DNA from: Bdellovibrionales bacterium
GTDB taxonomy: Bacteria > Bdellovibrionota > Bdellovibrionia > Bdellovibrionales > JAKFYE01
Length of the DNA stretch: 64,000 nucleotides
NCBI GenBank assembly: GCA_021731045.1
Contig: JAKFYE010000002.1
Span: 1-64,000 of the forward strand
Direction of reading: 5' to 3'
Shown: positions 16,344 to 25,004 of the stretch, piece by piece
Position numbering within the stretch: position 1 is the first letter of the stretch
How the letters are laid out: each line of letters opens with the position of its first letter
Notes under the pieces: model-generated
The model's database searches: none
The model's input: only the letters and a program-made list of their open reading frames with translations
What the model was told of the DNA's origin: nothing
Translations under genes and position numbers: made by a program

Positions 16344-17261
16344 TCCGTGAAGCGCGCCGCCGATATGTGCGGCGTGAGCAATTCCCCCTAATTCGCGGAT
16401 CGTGCTCAAATAACCCGCTAAATCTGAAGCGCCCCAAATAATTAAAAGCACCCACGCAGGTAAACTAATTAAACCGGTGTAGCCTTTCATCGGGAGTATC
16501 CAATAAACATAGTCTAAATCTTCATTCCAATACATCGCGACGATAATTCCCATCAGTCCACTGATTGCGCCGCTAGCGCCAACAAGAGGTACGCCCGAAA
16601 TTCCTGAGAGTTGAATGAACGCTCCCGCGGCAAAAAATCCTGAAATTAAATATGAAATCAAAAAAATAAGACTTCCTAGCACGGGCTCTAATAATGAACC
16701 AAAAATCATAAGAAACACCAAGTTACTTAAAAGGTGCAAATATCCTCCGTGCAAAAATTGATACGAGAACCATTTGAGCCACCCGTTCCCATTCATTCCT
16801 AATCCCCATTTATTTACGGGGTCTTTATCTAAAACGGTGCGAACTTTTTCGTACTCGCCCTTCCAATATGCGATTTGCACCTGATCGCCCTGACTTTCAA
16901 AATCTTTGGCGTTTCTAATAAAATTGGGATCGCGCAAAGCGAGTCGCCCCAACATATCTCTTTGATTGCGATTTCCCTGTCGGGTTAAATCTGACATTTT
17001 AATAAATAGATCGTTGTACTGGCTTGGGTGTTGATTAATATATTCCGCAAAAATTTCACCTTGAGCACTGACCAAGGTATCATGCTCGTAAAAATCTTGA
17101 ATATCTTTATGAGTTTTATTTTGAATTCCTGTGGTGTATAGACAAATCACGGTATTTATAATTATAAGTAACCAGGTGACAGGTGCTGTCGAAAACGAAA
17201 ACAGCTTTAAAGATTCCGGGTAATGAGGAAACATTGTTCGCAAGAAAAATGGCAGAATCAT
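16266..17261 (-). CDS. Rhomboid family intramembrane serine protease
   Basis: The 331-residue membrane protein has the catalytic serine in VGASGAISG and the catalytic histidine in AAHIGGALHG, with HGGYLHLLSNL before them, as in rhomboid proteases. A soluble insertion of about 100 residues follows the first membrane segment. The start ATG overlaps the stop of the upstream RDD/TPR gene as ATGA, so the two are translationally coupled. Its last 25 codons overlap the end of putA on the other strand; both readings look genuine because each completes its domain there. Substrates are unknown. Confidence 0.92.
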   Translation of the reverse strand: MILPFFLRTMFPHYPESLKLFSFSTAPVTWLLIIINTVICLYTTGIQNKTHKDIQDFYEHDTLVSAQGEIFAEYINQHPSQYNDLFIKMSDLTRQGNRNQRDMLGRLALRDPNFIRNAKDFESQGDQVQIAYWKGEYEKVRTVLDKDPVNKWGLGMNGNGWLKWFSYQFLHGGYLHLLSNLVFLMIFGSLLEPVLGSLIFLISYLISGFFAAGAFIQLSGISGVPLVGASGAISGLMGIIVAMYWNEDLDYVYWILPMKGYTGLISLPAWVLLIIWGASDLAGYLSTIRELGGIAHAAHIGGALHGLVLGCFFRIWGKASAHRVFGHTARF

Positions 17262-19201
17262 TTTGCCAACCTGCCCATATTTTCACGAATTCTTTTAATT
17301 GTGTCGATACTCGCGGGCATACGTTGATTTTCGTTTTCTACATCTAGGCTTTTTAAATATCGAGCTGTTTGTCGATAATCTTTATTCTTATACGACGCCA
17401 CGACCATTTGTTTTTTGATTTCAGAATTGTAAGGATCTTTTAAAAGTATTTGCTTACCAATGCCTAAAGCATCTTGATAGTGACCATTTTCAATAAGAGC
17501 TTCCGAAAGATTTTCACCAAACACATACCAGTTCCAAAAATCAGGTGTATTGGATTTTTCCCAATCGTTTAAGGCTATGTCAAAAAAGTCTTCGCGGTTT
17601 TGATCACTTACGATTTTGAAAACTCGTTTGAACGTATCCTGATAGATCGGACTTGTCGCTTCGGTGTTGTCTACGAGATCACGATAGATCGCGATGGCCG
17701 CCTCAATCTTTCCGTCGTGTTCGTTTTCTATGGCTTCGATAAGTTTTAAAACTCGAGGCTCTTCAATTTGCGTTTTTAGAATTGAAAGTCGATCAAAATC
17801 TTTGCAGGAAGCAATCCGCACGAGCGTTAATGCGTATAAATCATGTGAAAAAACCGAACTACTTTCTTCAGAAAGCTTTTCAAAATGTTCACAACTAGGA
17901 GGAAGTTCAGCCGCACAAGTAGACTCGAGTTCGTTAAAACACATCCAACTTGAAAGTCCTAGTTGTTTAGACTTTGGCAAAAGCTCTATGGCAGATTGTA
18001 ACGACACTCGCGCTTCGGCTTTTCGGTGCATTCCCCACAACGCCACGGTTCTATGAGATGCCAAAAATTCGTTAAGGCCTTGTAAGGGCCACAAGTTTTC
18101 AATGACCTTCATTTCTTGTGCGTAATCTTTTACTTTCTCAAAATGTTTGATCGCCCATGTTTTTACAAAAACACTCGACTCTGGTAGTGACGACATAAAT
18201 CCTTCAGTCGCTTTATCCCAATCACGCTCGGTCCAAAACGAAATGAGCTCACTTAACGTGCAGGCTTCTGAATTTTTTGTTTTCTCACATACGCGCTCTA
18301 AATATTTATCAGAAAGTGAACTGTCGTCACTTGTAGCAAATGCACGCGCTAAATATGCAAGATCATGCTGATCACCATTTTGAAACTCAAGGTAAGCCTC
18401 TTGATCTAAACATTCCTCTTCAATCTGACCGGCTGCAAATAAAGCTAAAGCGATACTCACCCGATTAGCCGGTTGATTGTGTTCTAGGGGCCATTGCGCC
18501 TGTGCGTTTGATACCGAATCACAATAGACAGGCGAAGCTAAGCTTAATAAGTCTGCATTCTCATCGGCGTTGATAAGCGAATAAGACTGTTTTACTTGGA
18601 TCGCAACCAAAATAAAAACTAGAAAATACATCGCGACAAAAAGTGACTTCATCACCGACATTTCTGATAACTCAGGAGCAAAACCTTTGCGGCTCGAAAC
18701 CGAAATCACCACCGTATTCGCTACGCGATCATGAAAAGGTCTACGCAGTGGATCCGAATACATTCCGAAGTGGGGAACACACACTAGAAGCGTATCGATC
18801 CACCAAACAACCGAGCGAACAAAAATATCTGTAAGTTTCGCAGGACGACCCGTCCAAACATCTACGACTCGAGTTCCAAAAGCAATTTTACCAAGCGTTC
18901 CCCCTTTCCAGGAGGTCATTAAAAATTGATACGCGATGGCCAATACACTTAAAACTAAAAGCGCAAGAACTGCAGCCACGATAATTTGATCGGTTTCGTT
19001 CACCATTTGCGCCATACGGATTTTTTTTTGAAAAGGAGCAATGGCTAATGAAGCGATGATAAATAAAACAGCGCCGTCTAAAACAAAAGACGCAAGGCGG
19101 TCTAACGGATGCGCTATACGATGATCAGGAATCGAATTTTGATTTTCAAAATCAAAACTTTTAGGGGGCGGATGCGAATGACGGTTGTCGTCGATAACCA
19201 T
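17258..19201 (-). CDS. RDD-domain membrane protein with TPR-like C-terminal region
   Basis: Residues about 25-165 form an RDD domain of three membrane segments (PLDRLASFVLDGAVLFI, a long aliphatic helix, then GKIAFGTRVVDVWTGRP and RPFHDRVANTVV). A further hydrophobic helix near 190-210 precedes about 430 residues of paired helices resembling tetratricopeptide repeats (for example ALIENGHYQDALGIGKQILL). The protein is inner-membrane, with the repeat domain probably on the side opposite the RDD loops. It is coupled to the rhomboid gene downstream (4-base overlap). The ribosome site is weak. The role is unknown; a scaffold or adaptor for the protease is an inference. Confidence 0.82.
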   Translation of the reverse strand: MVIDDNRHSHPPPKSFDFENQNSIPDHRIAHPLDRLASFVLDGAVLFIIASLAIAPFQKKIRMAQMVNETDQIIVAAVLALLVLSVLAIAYQFLMTSWKGGTLGKIAFGTRVVDVWTGRPAKLTDIFVRSVVWWIDTLLVCVPHFGMYSDPLRRPFHDRVANTVVISVSSRKGFAPELSEMSVMKSLFVAMYFLVFILVAIQVKQSYSLINADENADLLSLASPVYCDSVSNAQAQWPLEHNQPANRVSIALALFAAGQIEEECLDQEAYLEFQNGDQHDLAYLARAFATSDDSSLSDKYLERVCEKTKNSEACTLSELISFWTERDWDKATEGFMSSLPESSVFVKTWAIKHFEKVKDYAQEMKVIENLWPLQGLNEFLASHRTVALWGMHRKAEARVSLQSAIELLPKSKQLGLSSWMCFNELESTCAAELPPSCEHFEKLSEESSSVFSHDLYALTLVRIASCKDFDRLSILKTQIEEPRVLKLIEAIENEHDGKIEAAIAIYRDLVDNTEATSPIYQDTFKRVFKIVSDQNREDFFDIALNDWEKSNTPDFWNWYVFGENLSEALIENGHYQDALGIGKQILLKDPYNSEIKKQMVVASYKNKDYRQTARYLKSLDVENENQRMPASIDTIKRIRENMGRLAK

Positions 19202-19228
19202 ACAAACGCATCGGTATTTTTTAACAGT

Positions 19229-19876
19229 TTATTGACGTTCGACCTTAAAACTTATGAGTCGACCATATTGGTCTGAGGTAAACTTTGCGATCGCGATTGG
19301 ACTCGACTCAGGTCCTAGAAGCTGAAAGCTTTCTACGATTTGACCGTTGTCAATTTGCTCGCCCATACTACTCGCGGCGGTAAAGTCCCCTTTTATGAGA
19401 GGTTGGTACTGTGTTAAAAAGTCGTTCTTAGAATTGATGTACTTTGGTCTTTCAGAAGACTCCTCGCTATCGTGGTAAACGATTTCGCTGATTTTACCTT
19501 CTTCCATTTTTACGGCGTATTTTCCTTCAAGCAACCCGAAACGGAGTTGATCGACATCCGTAGCCTTAGAAGAAATACTGGCGATTTTTCGCTCTGCTTG
19601 TTGGGCAATTCGTTTTAAGACATTTTTGTTCCAACTCGAAACTTCGCCATCAATTAGCGTTGCGGTCGAAGCTATCGCACGGCCTTCAGTTTTTGTCTCA
19701 TTTTGAGACGTGAGGGTAAAGTTAATAACGGTCACAAGAAATAGCATAGTAGCCAAGGCCCCAGATGCGACGATATTTTGAAACCTATTAGATTGAGTGG
19801 CGAGACTCACCCTATTGTTTATTAGGTTTGTACGCAAATTAAGTATTACGACGTTATCTTTATCGATCGTTTCCAT
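19229..19876 (-). CDS. Single-pass membrane protein of unknown function
   Basis: The 215-residue protein has a short basic cytoplasmic start, one membrane helix (about residues 38-55, ATMLFLVTVINFTL) and a mostly hydrophilic periplasmic domain of 150 residues. I placed the start at the ATG at 19876, because GGAGGGG lies directly upstream; a GTG at 19894 would put that sequence inside the coding region. It is 27 bases upstream of the RDD gene on the same strand and may be the first gene of that operon. No family recognised. Confidence 0.7.
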   Translation of the reverse strand: METIDKDNVVILNLRTNLINNRVSLATQSNRFQNIVASGALATMLFLVTVINFTLTSQNETKTEGRAIASTATLIDGEVSSWNKNVLKRIAQQAERKIASISSKATDVDQLRFGLLEGKYAVKMEEGKISEIVYHDSEESSERPKYINSKNDFLTQYQPLIKGDFTAASSMGEQIDNGQIVESFQLLGPESSPIAIAKFTSDQYGRLISFKVERQ

Positions 19877-20004
19877 TATCCCCTCCGTATTCACTTATAG
19901 AGGAGTGCGAAGTTCATGCCCCTATTAACGATTTTACCATCATGATTTCGCATCGAAGTTTGACAGGTGTCTATTCGTTGAATAACGGGTCTTTTTGGCT
20001 TCGT

Positions 20005-21294
20005 CTATAGAGAGTCAAGCAGCCAGGAGTCAATTCCGTCTCGGGCAAGGTCCAAATTATACTCTAAAATTTTCGTAGGGCGAACTCCTACGCCCTCGAG
20101 GTTTTGTCCCTCAATGGTGGTGTACATTGAATCGGGAATCGAGAGCGCAAACCCAGAGCCTAAAGGTAAAGGATGCCATACGGCCTGCACAACTTCTCCT
20201 GCAGAAAAATTACCCATGATTTTTGAACGCGGGCGTAGAGTAAAAGCTTGGGCAAAAACTTCGGCTGTTGAGGCCGATTCATGATCAATTAAAACCACAA
20301 CATCCCCTTTGTAACAGGGATACCCCTCAAATGTTTTTAAATTAATTTGGTAGGCACGATCGATGAGCTGCGTTTGATATTCAACGTCGACATTATCTTC
20401 GAGCTCTTCGGAACTTCCATTTGCATGGCGTGGTTTGATCAACTGACCCACAACCGTAGGGGTGCAAAAAAATGGTGAAAGCGCCCGTAACATCGCCGCA
20501 AAATTTCCGCCCGAATTTTCGCGCAAATCCACGATGAGCTTATCCGTTAGTAATGATTGTTGAATGGTCTCATTCCAATACGAAGGTTCAAAATAATTTG
20601 AGACAAAACTGGGAATCGTTAAAACCCCGGTTTTTTTATTTTTGCTATTCGGGATAATTTCTAGTGTTGGGTGCGAATCTGTTTTTATGTCGAGGGTCGC
20701 AACATCTTTTTCAAGTTCGATTAAGCCTTCGTTGATGGGAACCTGATTTTGATCGCCGCCATCACGTCGCAAAATGAGATAACGTCCCGCTAAGCTTCGA
20801 ACATCCCAAAGAGTCTGTAGAGGTTTGTTGTTGATTGATACAATCTCATCACCCACCATCAAACCGGCAAGTTGCCCAGGTCCGTTATCAATAAGTTTTG
20901 TAATAATAAAGTGACCTTTAATAAGTCGCACGCGTATTCCGGTTTCTCGAGCTTCACCAAACCATTGCGAACGCATGGACGTAGGATCCCAAATAGATAA
21001 ATGCGAAACCGCCAGACGATCTAAAAAACCATTTATACTTCTAATAAGTTGCGAGAGCGTGTTCGGAGTATTAATTTGGTCAGCTCCAAAATGTTGGGCG
21101 CGCGTAAAACAAGCTGCGACCCAAGCATCTAATTTATTTGAAGGCTCGTAGTAATTATCTCGAACAAGTTCACAAACGCGGGAATACGTTTTAGAGTAAA
21201 GCCCGCTCTTAAGAGAGGCAGCTCCGATATCCAAGCTTAACCAACCTCCTAATGTCATTGCGGCTAAAATGCTAAAGTACTTTGATAATGTCAT
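20005..21294 (-). CDS. S41-family peptidase with PDZ domain
   Basis: The 429-residue protein has an N-terminal hydrophobic export segment. A PDZ domain lies around 110-160 (IDNGPGQLAGLMVGDEIVSI). An S41 catalytic core follows around 220-385, with LIVDLRENSGGNF and the nucleophile region DHESASTAEVFAQAF. The lysine that acts as base in CtpA-type enzymes (T-x-G-K-G) is not seen; the corresponding stretch reads FSAGEVV, as in the T-A-G subgroup of S41 proteins. Activity is therefore uncertain. It is expected in the periplasm. No Shine-Dalgarno sequence is seen, and a 10-bp hairpin lies 17 bases before the start codon. Confidence 0.85.
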   Translation of the reverse strand: MTLSKYFSILAAMTLGGWLSLDIGAASLKSGLYSKTYSRVCELVRDNYYEPSNKLDAWVAACFTRAQHFGADQINTPNTLSQLIRSINGFLDRLAVSHLSIWDPTSMRSQWFGEARETGIRVRLIKGHFIITKLIDNGPGQLAGLMVGDEIVSINNKPLQTLWDVRSLAGRYLILRRDGGDQNQVPINEGLIELEKDVATLDIKTDSHPTLEIIPNSKNKKTGVLTIPSFVSNYFEPSYWNETIQQSLLTDKLIVDLRENSGGNFAAMLRALSPFFCTPTVVGQLIKPRHANGSSEELEDNVDVEYQTQLIDRAYQINLKTFEGYPCYKGDVVVLIDHESASTAEVFAQAFTLRPRSKIMGNFSAGEVVQAVWHPLPLGSGFALSIPDSMYTTIEGQNLEGVGVRPTKILEYNLDLARDGIDSWLLDSL

Positions 21295-21310
21295 AAGCTT
21301 TAAAAATTAA

Positions 21311-21339
21311 GGAGGTCATAAGTAATACCTATGACCTCC
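21311..21339 (-). promoter_or_regulatory. Perfect 10-bp hairpin in the leader of the S41 peptidase gene
   Basis: GGAGGTCATA and TATGACCTCC pair perfectly around a 9-base loop. On the coding (minus) strand the stem is followed by TTAATTTTT, so it could terminate transcription from the Fis-like gene or act in the peptidase leader, whose ATG is at 21294. The stem also buries an AGGAGG sequence. Confidence 0.55.
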
Positions 21340-21342
21340 CTT

Positions 21343-21380
21343 AACAAAAAAGGACGGTCCCTCCGACTTCCCTTTTTGTT
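21343..21380 (-). terminator. Terminator of the Fis-like regulator gene
   Basis: On the minus strand AACAAAAAGG pairs with CCTTTTTTGTT around a roughly 17-base loop, giving a U-rich 3' arm. It lies 28 bases past the stop at 21408. A second hairpin follows at 21311-21339. Confidence 0.6.
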
Positions 21381-21407
21381 TTTTATTTACGTGAATAACA
21401 TTTACGA

Positions 21408-21848
21408 CTAAGCAGCCTTCGTGCCAGTCGATTTGTTTCGAGCGGTAGAAGGATCAATATTATATTGCTTCACTTTGCGGTACAAAGTGGCGCGACCAAT
21501 ACCTAAAGCTTTTGCTGCTTCAGTCAAATTACCTTTGAATTCGGCAATTGCATTTTGAATCGCTTGGCTTTCGATTTCATTCATTGAAGATACACGCTTG
21601 CTATTCGTGTTGCCTGCGGTAACTGGAAAGTTTAAAACTTTTCCGCCACTATTGAGGCCACCGTGACCACCTGAGAGTACAACTCCATCAGTGCGAAGGC
21701 TTGAAGCCGTCGTTAAGTCTTTAAATGTGTTATTCCATTGGGTTGTAGCAAATACTTTTACTTCAATTCCGTTTGCTTGACCCCATTCACGTGCTTTTTG
21801 TGATTGAACAAAGTCATCACAAATTAGATACATCGTAGTAGATGCCAT
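21408..21848 (-). CDS. Fis-type helix-turn-helix DNA-binding protein
   Basis: The 146-residue protein ends in a Fis/NtrC-type helix-turn-helix (about residues 98-137: ESQAIQNAIAEFKGN, then LTEAAKALGIGRATLYRKVK). The N-terminal 80 residues (MYLICDDFVQSQKAREWG) look like a receiver- or nucleotide-binding-like alpha/beta fold without clear catalytic residues. I chose the ATG at 21848, which follows AGGAGG at 6 bases; a longer frame start at 21884 would translate that site. Probably a transcription factor; targets unknown. It is followed by its own terminator. Confidence 0.85.
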   Translation of the reverse strand: MASTTMYLICDDFVQSQKAREWGQANGIEVKVFATTQWNNTFKDLTTASSLRTDGVVLSGGHGGLNSGGKVLNFPVTAGNTNSKRVSSMNEIESQAIQNAIAEFKGNLTEAAKALGIGRATLYRKVKQYNIDPSTARNKSTGTKAA

Positions 21849-22012
21849 TAATTCCTCCTCGCAGGATAGTGTTTCAAATATCAACGTTATTCACGTTACA
21901 TACCCTTATCGGCGGATCAAAGTGAGAAGCTTGAGGAAAATTTTTCCCATTTTGTAACAATCTGAATTTGCAGAGCTTTTCAAAATGAGACAATCGGCAT
22001 TAGGACGTCCGT

Positions 22013-22717
22013 CTAGAACCTTTTTACCCATTTCACGCCTAAGCCGTCGTCTATAAACCACGGCTCGAGCGCAGATGTACTTGTAATCTGATGATGATCG
22101 CTCGCGGCTCGTCCCCAAAAAATTCCAATCGTAGCGCCCGCAATCGTATCACTTAGCCAATGAGCATCGTCGCTCACACGCGTAAGCGCAACGAACGTTG
22201 CAAGGACGTACGCCGGCACCGCCACCTTCCACCCGTAAGCATACGCAAGAGATGTCGCCGTCGTGAAAATTGTCGATGTGTGACCCGAAGGCATCGAATG
22301 ACGATTCAAACCATTTGGACGCTGACGTTGATTTCCAAGTTTTAAAACCGAAGTGGTCGCAAAGCTCCATACGAGAGCTTCCGAATGAGCCGCTCCGTTT
22401 TCTTTATCCACAAAAAGTTGCGTGACCGCGATCGTAACACCCGGCACGCCCGTGCCTAAGAGATCTCCGACACGCGATTGGTCTTCTGGAATTTTTTGAT
22501 TATGGCCCCAGGTCTCTTTCATTTGCTCATCGTACGTAGGTTGGGCCGCAAATGTGGCAAAACTGCCCGCCCCTATAACTATAAACCCGCGCTGATCAAA
22601 ACCATGTTGCAGTGTTGGTTTTACGTGGCCTTGCCAAATATCAGCTTGTAGATGTGGAGACACAAAAAATAAAATCAAAAATAAAATCTTCGCGGTCATT
22701 TTTAAAAACAGTAACAT
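22013..22717 (-). CDS. PAP2-family lipid phosphatase
   Basis: The 234-residue membrane protein has the three phosphatase motifs: KLGNQRQRP (KX6RP), MPSGHTS (PSGH), and TRVSDDAHWLSD (RX5HX3D; the first serine is threonine). Such enzymes dephosphorylate phosphatidic acid, undecaprenyl pyrophosphate or lipid A phosphates at the outer face of the inner membrane. A signal-like N-terminal segment precedes the domain. The gene stands alone on the minus strand, with a weak ribosome site. Confidence 0.88.
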   Translation of the reverse strand: MLLFLKMTAKILFLILFFVSPHLQADIWQGHVKPTLQHGFDQRGFIVIGAGSFATFAAQPTYDEQMKETWGHNQKIPEDQSRVGDLLGTGVPGVTIAVTQLFVDKENGAAHSEALVWSFATTSVLKLGNQRQRPNGLNRHSMPSGHTSTIFTTATSLAYAYGWKVAVPAYVLATFVALTRVSDDAHWLSDTIAGATIGIFWGRAASDHHQITSTSALEPWFIDDGLGVKWVKRF

Positions 22718-22887
22718 TAGAAACTCACTCTGTCGGCAAATTTAATATTCGAGCTCTTTCAAAATCTTGAATCTGTACTCATTTAAAAATGAATAAAACT
22801 GTTAAACTTTTAGACACAATTCGCCGCATTAAAGACCTTGGTCTAGTGTGCCGATGAGTCTTTTAGATATTTACAAGGAGTCTTAAG

Positions 22888-23394
22888 GTGACAGCATTAC
22901 ATGCCTTCAAGAACGCTAAACTAGCGCCTCGTTTTAAGTTTCGAAATCGTGAGTCTTGCGAATCGAAATTAATTGATAAATCCAATTTTAGCGAAAGCGT
23001 GATTTCAACTGTCGACCTTTCTCCGAGTGGTATTGCATTTTTAAACTCCACCAAACATCCTTTAAAAATTGGCGAGACAGCAATGGTAGAACTTGCCCCT
23101 TTTGGCGCCCAACCAATTCGCTCTTATGTTCGCATTATTCGTTCTAAAATAGTGACCGACGAAACCGTACTGTACGGAGCCCAATTTATTGCATTGCCAC
23201 TTTTGCACCAAGAGCGTTTAGATAAAATGATCCGCTCAGCCCATACGGTTGAGCAAATCGATAACTACGTTGAAAATCGCCATTTGAACATGCGCATGGA
23301 CCCTATCGAGCTTGCGCACAAGTTGACCTGGATTGCATTGATTTTGACAGCGACGTTTACCGCCTCAAGACTACTCGATATGTTTGTTTTCTAA
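22888..23394 (+). CDS. PilZ-like domain protein with C-terminal membrane anchor
   Basis: The 168-residue product begins at GTG (22888) with AAGGAG 8 bases upstream. Residues 10-110 match a PilZ domain: a basic RxxxR motif (PRFKFR) and DLSPSGIAF (D-x-S-x-x-G), the two c-di-GMP contact regions, followed by a beta-rich core (YVRIIRSKIV, YGAQF). The last 20 residues form a hydrophobic helix, so the domain would be tethered to the membrane by its tail. c-di-GMP binding is inferred from the motifs. It is convergent with the next gene. Confidence 0.72.
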   Translation: MTALHAFKNAKLAPRFKFRNRESCESKLIDKSNFSESVISTVDLSPSGIAFLNSTKHPLKIGETAMVELAPFGAQPIRSYVRIIRSKIVTDETVLYGAQFIALPLLHQERLDKMIRSAHTVEQIDNYVENRHLNMRMDPIELAHKLTWIALILTATFTASRLLDMFVF

Positions 23395-23397
23395 AAA

Positions 23398-23838
23398 CTA
23401 TCGACGGCCCGATTTAATCTTCATTTGCATACGAGAGATTAAGCTAACAGCCATGCGCTCATGAACTTCACACATTTTCAGTTCATCACGACGGTAAGAC
23501 TGTTGACTTGGGGTGAGCGTGCCCATTTCTAATTCCATTTCGTAATCCATCTTAGAGGCGCGGATGGTTTCTAATTCTTTAGTTTGTTGCTTAAAGAGTT
23601 TCGAAACAGCGCTGATAGGGGCGACTTCAAGCCAATCATGCTTTGATTTATACCAACCTACCATTCTTAAAAAGCGAGCTTTGTTTTTTGCGAGCGTAAA
23701 CTTAGGATATGCCTCTTCATCAAGAGTCAGAATGTTTTCGGTTTCCCAAAGCTCTCCCCATTTACCAGATAGTTGGCCGGCGATTTGATTTGAGATTCTC
23801 TTTTGTACTTCTGGATTGATAGATAACATTTCTGACAC
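23398..23838 (-). CDS. Hypothetical helical protein
   Basis: A 146-residue soluble protein, predicted helical, with a lysine/arginine-rich end and no membrane segment or known motif. GTG at 23838 follows AGGAGG at 10 bases; the ATG three codons later is possible. It is convergent with the PilZ-like gene, with only 3 bases between the stops. The 377 bases upstream contain its promoter. Function unknown. Confidence 0.68.
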   Translation of the reverse strand: MSEMLSINPEVQKRISNQIAGQLSGKWGELWETENILTLDEEAYPKFTLAKNKARFLRMVGWYKSKHDWLEVAPISAVSKLFKQQTKELETIRASKMDYEMELEMGTLTPSQQSYRRDELKMCEVHERMAVSLISRMQMKIKSGRR

Positions 23839-24215
23839 GGTAGGGATTCCTCCTAAGTTGCAACGCCTGAGATGTTCTCGCGACGCTCCTAATATCTTAC
23901 TTCTTCAACTCTTCACAATTTCTAGCACATCTGTTTCTAACACAACTGGGCATCAAAAGTGCGAATGATTCGCTTTTATTTTTTATGACTTCAAACTCTT
24001 ATAGCACACGATATTTTTTTTTGAAAGACGCGCCTTAATCCGAATTCAAATTCGCCCGTCTGGTCCTTACGTGCGTCTTTCCTTAAATTTCAAATATTTT
24101 CAAAAAAACCGAGTCTAATTAGGAGGTTAAGGAATTGTTAAGTACGGTTTAGGGCCGTTTCCTTACATTTGAACGTCCAAACAGGTCTAAATTCTTTGCA
24201 CCATCGTATGGTTTT
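23839..24215. other. Intergenic interval with a nested stem structure
   Basis: GAAAGACGC (24023-24031) pairs with GCGTCTTTC (24073-24081). Inside this 9-bp stem is a small hairpin CGAATT/AATTCG near 24041-24054. An AGGAGG at 24121-24126 is not followed by an ORF. No gene of protein-like composition was found on either strand. It could hold the 3' untranslated region of the ABC operon or a small RNA; nothing decides this. Confidence 0.45.
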
Positions 24216-25004
24216 TTACGAAGACGCTGAGGAATAAATTTTAAGTCCTCGATTCCAAATGAACAAAACAAACAAGAAAAGGCCGACCGTGACAAGAAAA
24301 ACATGAAGCAAAAGTTCGAAGTTTAAACCCGTAAAAAAAACTTCGGCCGGAAATGACGTCATTAATGAATAAGGTAAGATGGTGACCAAAACTTTGCGCA
24401 TCCATCCATCAAAAATATGATGAGGTCGTTCCATAAACGAATGAAAATTCATAAAAATTTCGACAAAGCCTTGGGACGATTGGGTCCAAAAAATCGGAAG
24501 AACTCCAAACATTTGCGTGCAGTAATAGAGAAACGTGCCGTTTATTAAAAGAAGGACATAAACGAATAACTGGAGGAAGCCCCAAGAGCCCGTATAGTGA
24601 ACGATTGTCCATACCCAAAAACTAATCGCGATGATTAAATTTAAAAATGAATTAGCCGCAAATTCCCGCACACTTAAAAAGAACAACGAAGACACTGGTC
24701 GTACCAAATAGTAATCGAGATCGCCCTTATTAATATATGTCGAAAACATCCACATGTTATTTGAGATTACGGTCATCATAAGTGCATCCACTACAAAAAC
24801 GCCGCCTACAAAAACGTAAATCTGATCTAAATTCCAATTGCCGATAAGACTCGTATGTCGAAACAGCACCGTATAAAAGCCAATATTCACGGCGTAGTAG
24901 ATACAATCCATGACAATACGAAAAAAGAAATCCAGTCGAAATTCCATCGACTTTGAAAATGAAAATCGCACAAAGTACGCGTACAGTCGCAAGTACCGAA
25001 TCAT
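24216..25004 (-). CDS. ABC-2 type exporter permease (distal)
   Basis: The 262-residue inner-membrane protein has six hydrophobic segments and belongs to the ABC-2 permease group that occurs as two adjacent paralogues with one ATPase. Typical traits are KSMEFRLDFFFRIVMD near the start and INKGDLDYYLVRPV in the first cytoplasmic loop. It overlaps the preceding permease gene by 4 bases. Transported substrate unknown. Confidence 0.88.
   Translation of the reverse strand: MIRYLRLYAYFVRFSFSKSMEFRLDFFFRIVMDCIYYAVNIGFYTVLFRHTSLIGNWNLDQIYVFVGGVFVVDALMMTVISNNMWMFSTYINKGDLDYYLVRPVSSLFFLSVREFAANSFLNLIIAISFWVWTIVHYTGSWGFLQLFVYVLLLINGTFLYYCTQMFGVLPIFWTQSSQGFVEIFMNFHSFMERPHHIFDGWMRKVLVTILPYSLMTSFPAEVFFTGLNFELLLHVFLVTVGLFLFVLFIWNRGLKIYSSASS

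Noticed and set aside
22789-22857. 22-codon ORF upstream of the PilZ-like gene
   Set aside because: In-frame and plausible as a leader peptide, but no ribosome site and too short to support.
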